Origin: an uncultured Acidobacteriota bacterium
Lineage (GTDB): Bacteria; Acidobacteriota; Thermoanaerobaculia; Gp7-AA8
Assembly: GCA_946887105.1 (NCBI GenBank)
Contig: CAMPKJ010000068.1
Span: forward strand, 1 to 19,015
DNA: 19,015 nucleotides
Direction of reading: 5' to 3'
Made by a program: the position numbers and the translations under genes. Below the pieces are notes generated by a model. The model was not told the origin of the DNA. It made no database searches and saw only the letters and a list, made by a program, of their open reading frames with translations. Each line of letters begins with the position of its first letter. The stretch's first letter is position 1. Shown piece by piece: positions 15,210 to 19,015 of this stretch.

Positions 15210-15584
15210 TCAGACCCCCGCCTCTTTCCCCACCAATCCCGCGACTTTGCGACGGAGCATGGCTGGACTGCCCTTGCAGATGTAGCCGTCCAGTCCGAGG
15301 CGGCGGGCGGTGGTGCGCAGGTGGTCTTCGTCGTTGGAGGAATGCAGCACGACCATGACGTCGCGGGTCATGGCATTCCCGCGCAACACCTCGGCCAGAC
15401 GGTCGCCGGAGAGCGCAGGCATGTTCACGTCCAGCAGCACCAGGTCGGGCTTGAGACGGATCACGGCATTGGTCGATCCGAACGGCTGACTCTGCGTGTG
15501 TACTTCGTACCCTTCGGCCTCGAGGATGCCGCGGGCGCTGTCGAGATGGGCCTGGTCGTCGTCGATGATCAGAATGCGGGTCAT
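15210..15584 (-). CDS. Stand-alone response regulator (receiver domain only)
   Basis: The 124 residues form a single CheY-like receiver without an output domain. The acidic cluster D8-D10, phospho-acceptor D52 (LLDVNMP), the Ser/Thr switch in VVLHSSND and the lysine in GYICKGSP are present. Its start overlaps the stop of the upstream CBS-kinase as TGATG, so the two are a cognate pair. Lacking a DNA-binding part, it must act through a partner, for example a phosphorelay or direct contact with an enzyme. Ppx is encoded 17 bases downstream. The target is unknown. Confidence 0.9.
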   Translation of the reverse strand: MTRILIIDDDQAHLDSARGILEAEGYEVHTQSQPFGSTNAVIRLKPDLVLLDVNMPALSGDRLAEVLRGNAMTRDVMVVLHSSNDEDHLRTTARRLGLDGYICKGSPAMLRRKVAGLVGKEAGV

Positions 15585-16846
15585 CAGAAATCGTCTCCTT
15601 CGATGCTCTGCGGCAGATGGATGGTGAAGGTCGTGCCGGCGCCGTACGCGCTCTCGACCTCGACGCGGCCGCCGAGCATCTGCGCGAGCTCGCGGGTGAT
15701 GGTGAGGCCCAGCCCCGTGCCGGCGTGGCGTTTGGTGTGTGCGTCTTCGAGCTGACTGAAGGCGACGAACAGCTTGTCGAGATCCTCGCCGCGGATTCCG
15801 GTGCCGGTGTCGCTCACTGCGACCGAAATTGCGGATGCGTTGCGCGTCTGCTGCAGCACGATCCGCCCGTCGTCGGTGAACTTCGCGGCGTTGCTGGCCA
15901 GATTGAGCAGCATCTGCCGGAACTTCACCGGGTCGGAGGTCATGAGCACAGGCGCGCGTTCGGACGAGACGATCACCTCCACGGCACGGCCGCCCAGGAG
16001 CACGCGCGTCGTTTCGGCGATCTCGTGGAGGATCGGCACCACATCGAACTCCTCGACGATCACGCGCATGCGGCCCGCCTCGATCTTCGACAGATCGAGC
16101 ATGTTCGTGATCACGCTGCGGAGATTCGTCGCGCTTTGCAGGAGCAGCGACAGGCGGTCGCGGACTTGCGTGACGTAGCCGTTCTCCGCCGACATCCGCA
16201 TCAGCTCCGCAAGCTCGATGATGGCGTTCACCGGCGACCGCAGCTCATGGGTGACGTTGGCGAGGAACTGCGATTTGATGCGCGTGATCTCTTCGAGCTC
16301 GCGCGCGCGTTCGTGGGCCAGCTCCTTCTGCACGAGGATGTTGCCCAGCGAATGCGACTGCTGCAGCACCATCTGTTTGACTGACAGCAGGCCGGCGTAG
16401 CGTCCGAGGACGTCGACGACCACGATGTCGTCGTAGATGTCGGTCTGCGGGCGTTCGAGCGCGGTCGCGAGCGCGGAGTCGAGCCGCTCGCCGGCGTTCA
16501 GGATCAGCGGCTGGTCGAAGGCGATCGAGGTGATCGGCTTGCGGCCGTACAGCTCCCAGCCGAACTGGCGAAAGACCGTGGCCAGGAACTTCGTGCGCGT
16601 GACCAGCCCGGTCGGGAGATCGTTCTCCACGATGGCAACCGCGTCGAGCGTGGCGTTGTGAAAGAACTCGTCCGCGACGCGCTTCACCAGCGTGCCGGGA
16701 TGAATGGGCGCGACCCGTGACACGACTTCTCCGAGCGCCGGAAAATGCTCGGTCACTTCCATCGACTCGGCCAGCGTCACGAGGCGACGTTGTACGCGCC
16801 GGGCACTCGCATCGATTGAACGCGGGGTGAAGCGGCGGTAAAGCAT
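15584..16846 (-). CDS. Soluble histidine kinase with tandem CBS domains
   Basis: The product has 420 residues and no membrane segment, so it is cytoplasmic. After about 45 residues come two CBS motifs (about 50-105 and 106-165; AIVENDLPTGLVTR and VVVDVLGRYAGLL). A coiled-coil linker follows (165-190), then the dimerisation domain with the phospho-acceptor H200 in FLANVTHELRSP. The ATPase domain has N-box NLASNAAKF, DTGTGI and GTGLGL. CBS pairs commonly bind adenine nucleotides, so it may sense AMP, ADP or ATP; the ligand is not shown by sequence. Its partner receiver overlaps the stop. The start codon lies in the loop of a perfect 9-bp hairpin, 21 bases after the pstS2 stop. Confidence 0.92.
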   Translation of the reverse strand: MLYRRFTPRSIDASARRVQRRLVTLAESMEVTEHFPALGEVVSRVAPIHPGTLVKRVADEFFHNATLDAVAIVENDLPTGLVTRTKFLATVFRQFGWELYGRKPITSIAFDQPLILNAGERLDSALATALERPQTDIYDDIVVVDVLGRYAGLLSVKQMVLQQSHSLGNILVQKELAHERARELEEITRIKSQFLANVTHELRSPVNAIIELAELMRMSAENGYVTQVRDRLSLLLQSATNLRSVITNMLDLSKIEAGRMRVIVEEFDVVPILHEIAETTRVLLGGRAVEVIVSSERAPVLMTSDPVKFRQMLLNLASNAAKFTDDGRIVLQQTRNASAISVAVSDTGTGIRGEDLDKLFVAFSQLEDAHTKRHAGTGLGLTITRELAQMLGGRVEVESAYGAGTTFTIHLPQSIEGDDF

Positions 16847-16855
16847 CGCCGCTTC
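16829..16855 (-). promoter_or_regulatory. Hairpin with the kinase start codon in its loop
   Basis: GAAGCGGCG at 16829-16837 and CGCCGCTTC at 16847-16855 are perfect inverse copies. The nine-base loop (16838-16846) is, on the coding strand, exactly ATG-CTT-TAC, the first three codons of the CBS kinase. In RNA the stem would cover the usual ribosome-binding region. It could limit translation of the kinase, or make it depend on ribosomes finishing pstS2 upstream. Confidence 0.5.
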
Positions 16856-16867
16856 GGCGTGAACGGA

Positions 16868-17689
16868 CTACTTGATCGGGAAGTACCCGACCTGCGACAC
16901 GATGGCCTGACCTTCCGGCCCCGTGGCCCAGTCGATGAACGACTTCATGTCCTTCGACGGCTTCACGCGCGTGTACAGATAGAGATAGCGGCTGATCGGA
17001 TACTGCCCGCTGCGCACCGTCTCGAGCGAGGGCGTGATGGCCGGGCTCTTGTCGTCCTTTTTCACCGCCGCGAAGCGGATGCCTTTCGCGTATGCGGCGC
17101 CGCCGAATCCGATGCCGTTCGCGTCGTTCGCGACCGCGTTCACGACCGCCGACGTTCCCTGCAGCGTTTGTGCGCGCGGCGAGTAATCCTTCCCCATCAG
17201 CACGTTGTCCTTGAAGTAGGTGTACGTGCCGGACGAGTTTTCGCGCGCATAGAGAATGATCTGCGCGTCCCTGCCGCCGACCTGCTTCCAGTTCGTGGTC
17301 CTGCCGGTGTAGATGTTGCGGAGCTGCGCGAGCGTCAGCTCCTTCACCGGATTTCCGGTGTTGAGATAGACCGACAGTCCGTCGCGCGCGATCGGGTACG
17401 AATAGCCGACGGTCGCAAAACGCGCCTTCAACTTATCGATCTCCGAGGTCTTGATCGGACGCGACGACGCGGCGATGTCGGTCGTGCCGTTGATCAGCGC
17501 CGCGATGCCGACGCCCGAGCCGCCGCCCGTGACCTGGATGGTCGTGCCAGGCACCTTGGCCATGAACGCCTCGGCCAGACGCGCGTTCATGATCACCATC
17601 GTGTCCGAGCCTTTGATCGTGACCGGCTTCGCGGCGAACAGCGGCAGTGTGATGAGGACTGCGAGGATTGTGGTGAGTGTCTTCTTCAT
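16868..17689 (-). CDS. pstS: Periplasmic phosphate-binding protein PstS (second copy)
   Basis: This 273-residue paralogue of the PstS at 4478-5362 has a classical Sec signal peptide (MKKTLTTILAVLITLPLFA, cleavage near AKP) and no lipobox cysteine, so it should be free in the periplasm. The phosphate loops are TIKGSDTM, TGGGSGVGIAALINGTTD and ARENSSGTYTYF, nearly the same as in the first copy. No second pstCAB accompanies it; it follows a phosphate-type porin and precedes the CBS kinase. It could feed the single PstCAB or act as a sensor protein. GGAG six bases before the ATG is a good ribosome site, which decides the start over an upstream ATG inside the octamer element. Confidence 0.94.
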   Translation of the reverse strand: MKKTLTTILAVLITLPLFAAKPVTIKGSDTMVIMNARLAEAFMAKVPGTTIQVTGGGSGVGIAALINGTTDIAASSRPIKTSEIDKLKARFATVGYSYPIARDGLSVYLNTGNPVKELTLAQLRNIYTGRTTNWKQVGGRDAQIILYARENSSGTYTYFKDNVLMGKDYSPRAQTLQGTSAVVNAVANDANGIGFGGAAYAKGIRFAAVKKDDKSPAITPSLETVRSGQYPISRYLYLYTRVKPSKDMKSFIDWATGPEGQAIVSQVGYFPIK

Positions 17690-17699
17690 GGTGATCTCC

Positions 17700-17792
17700 A
17701 AGTCGCAAAGGCTCAACGTCGTAAAGCCTCAAAGGACTGCCGGTCTCGCCGCCTCTCCTTTGAGACTTTGAGACTCTGAGACTTCGCGACTT
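17700..17792. repeat. Octamer inverted-array element 3 (porin-pstS2 gap)
   Basis: Degenerate 8-bp units related to TCTCAAAG/CTTTGAGA, the same motif as element 1, form arm 17700-17736 and inverted arm 17756-17792. The arms match at about 30 of 37 positions, around a 19-base loop (17737-17755). The array begins two bases after the porin stop codon and ends just before the ribosome site of pstS2. As RNA it would form a long hairpin between porin and pstS2, suited to partial termination or to protecting one part of the message. Confidence 0.85.
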
Positions 17793-17793
17793 T

Positions 17794-18966
17794 TCAGAAT
17801 GAGTACTGGTAGCGGAGCGTGAAAACGTTGTCGTCGGGATCGTTCGCCTGGGTCTTGATGAACTCGTAGGAGGCCATCACTTTGCTGTTCGCGTCCCAGT
17901 GGAAGATGTACGACGGGTTGATGGTGCGCAGGGCGTTGTCATCGACGTCCGTGTCGGGATCGTATTGATCGGCGCGTACCACGAACTGATGGCGGGTGCC
18001 GACATTCTGAATGGCGTAGAAGTACCAGCCGTCGACGTCCTGCGACTCGGTGCGGCTCGATCCGGTAGACGGCGCCTGCTTGCCGGTGATGTATTCGCCG
18101 CGCAGTCCCAGTCCCTGGATCGGCGTCGCCCACTGCACGTCGATGCCCTGCCGCTCTTTGTCGAACTCGATGCCGCGCGCGTTGCCGGCCACGGGAACGA
18201 GGTCGGAGCCGCGATAGATCGAGCCGCCGACGTCGACCGCGCCGAAGCTGTAGCCGAGGCGGCCGACCAGGTCCTTGCGCTTGTTGAAGTCGAAGGACTG
18301 GCTGGTGCCGGTGCCGTTCACGATGGCCACGCGGTAGCTGAGGCGATCGCCGAGGCCGAGGCCGGAGAGCATTACGCCGCGGTCGCGCTCACCGGGAAAG
18401 AGCGTGCGCACGGCTCGCGAGCGCTCGGCCACTTCGCGCGAGCTCGAGGAGTACATGATCTCGAAGCCGAACGGCCAGTTGAACTGACCCGCGGTGAGCG
18501 TGTGCTTCCACGTCGTCCACGGCTCGGTGAACTCGACGTAACCGTCCTTGAGCGTCACGCCCGAGCTGGTGATGTCGGGCTGCAGCACGAAGCGCGAGGT
18601 CGGGCTGAATTGGTACGTGAATTTCACGCGCGCCCGGCGGACCGAGAATTGATCGAGGTTGCGCGTCGCGGCCGGGCCGGTGAGCTCGTTCGTGGAGCGC
18701 TCGTCGTTGAGGTACTGCGCCTGCAGGTATCCGCTGATGCGCATCCGGCTGAGGTTCTCGAGCGAGTTGCGCATCTCGGTGAACGCCTCGCCGAAGCTCT
18801 CCAGCTTGTCGGACAACTCCTGCGGCGTCGGCGTCTCCGTGGTGGGCGTCTCCGCCTTCACCTCATCGGAACCGGGCTCCGGCGGCACCTGCTCCTGCGT
18901 GTCATCGGCAAACGCGGCCGCGCAGACGGCGAGCGACAACGCAACGATCCAGGACTTCAAATTCAT
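17794..18966 (-). CDS. Phosphate-selective porin (OprP/OprO-like)
   Basis: This 390-residue outer-membrane protein has a Sec signal peptide (MNLKSWIVALSLAVCAAAFA). An acidic, Pro/Thr-rich segment (about 22-50) and a short predicted coiled coil (LSDKLESFGEAFTEMRNSLENL) follow; these are typical of trimeric OprP/OprO-type porins. A beta barrel then starts with ISGYLQAQYL. The barrel contains RRARVKFTYQF and GQFNWPFGFE, characteristic of the OprP/OprO family. The last residues, LRYQYSF, give the terminal Phe recognised by the outer-membrane assembly machinery. The family takes up phosphate or polyphosphate, and location next to pstS fits, but other substrates are possible. AAGGAG lies ten bases before the ATG. 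Confidence 0.9.
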   Translation of the reverse strand: MNLKSWIVALSLAVCAAAFADDTQEQVPPEPGSDEVKAETPTTETPTPQELSDKLESFGEAFTEMRNSLENLSRMRISGYLQAQYLNDERSTNELTGPAATRNLDQFSVRRARVKFTYQFSPTSRFVLQPDITSSGVTLKDGYVEFTEPWTTWKHTLTAGQFNWPFGFEIMYSSSSREVAERSRAVRTLFPGERDRGVMLSGLGLGDRLSYRVAIVNGTGTSQSFDFNKRKDLVGRLGYSFGAVDVGGSIYRGSDLVPVAGNARGIEFDKERQGIDVQWATPIQGLGLRGEYITGKQAPSTGSSRTESQDVDGWYFYAIQNVGTRHQFVVRADQYDPDTDVDDNALRTINPSYIFHWDANSKVMASYEFIKTQANDPDDNVFTLRYQYSF

Positions 18967-18976
18967 GAGGGACCTT

Positions 18977-18996
18977 CTCCTTCGACGCGGAGTCTA
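18977..18996 (-). promoter_or_regulatory. Ribosome site and possible -10 box of the porin operon
   Basis: AAGGAG (18982-18977) lies ten bases before the porin ATG. TAGACT (18996-18991) is a possible -10 box, giving a short leader. The -35 region and any Pho box fall at or beyond the window edge (19015). Confidence 0.45.
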
Positions 18997-19015
18997 GGGA
19001 CCGCGCGCAAAGAGA

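Noticed and set aside
376..17792. Octamer arrays as classic insertion sequences or MITEs
   Set aside because: I find no transposase gene, no defined terminal repeats distinct from the units and no clear target duplication.
19006..19015. Another octamer element at the right edge (GCGCAAAGAG)
   Set aside because: Only about nine bases resemble the inner end of element 1 before the window stops; too short to support.

Overview
The window is an almost gapless, GC-rich bacterial segment devoted to phosphate and polyphosphate. The organism has an outer membrane: there is a beta-barrel porin ending in Phe and a lipobox phosphate-binding protein. Shine-Dalgarno sites are scarce, and several first genes of transcription units look leaderless. 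These traits fit Acidobacteriota or a similar deep Gram-negative phylum. That is inference; no rRNA or other taxonomic marker is present. No stretch over 300 bp lacks a gene. The largest gap is 158 bp, and I see no tRNA, rRNA, CRISPR array, transposase or integrase.

Layout. (1) Minus strand, 5362 to 1: pstS-pstC-pstA-pstB-phoU-phoB-phoR, the high-affinity phosphate transporter and its two-component system. Nearly all genes overlap by one to a few bases; phoR is cut by the window edge. A Pho-box-like repeat lies upstream of pstS. (2) A divergent 58-residue orphan gene (5474-5650). (3) A DHA2-type MFS exporter on the minus strand (5652-7181). (4) Two different polyphosphate kinase 1 genes, tail to tail (7340-9430 plus; 9446-11587 minus), meeting in a 37-bp palindrome. 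(5) A plus-strand pair: a CHAD protein and a PPP-type phosphoesterase one base apart. (6) A long minus-strand run, 18966 to 13155: phosphate-type porin, second pstS, CBS-domain histidine kinase, stand-alone receiver, Ppx/GppA phosphatase, SixA-like phosphohistidine phosphatase.

Working together (inference from families). The porin and the two PstS proteins collect phosphate and PstCAB imports it. PhoU, PhoB and PhoR sense supply. The two PPK1 enzymes store phosphate as polyphosphate and Ppx releases it. CHAD proteins bind polyphosphate. The CBS kinase and receiver could tie this to cell energy state, and SixA could remove phosphohistidine marks.

Most unusual: three intergenic gaps are filled by inverted arrays of 8-bp units; the second PPK1 has Gln where the first has the LYR arginine; five first genes carry TANNNT 6-9 nt before the start codon; and the CBS-kinase start codon sits in the loop of a perfect 9-bp hairpin.
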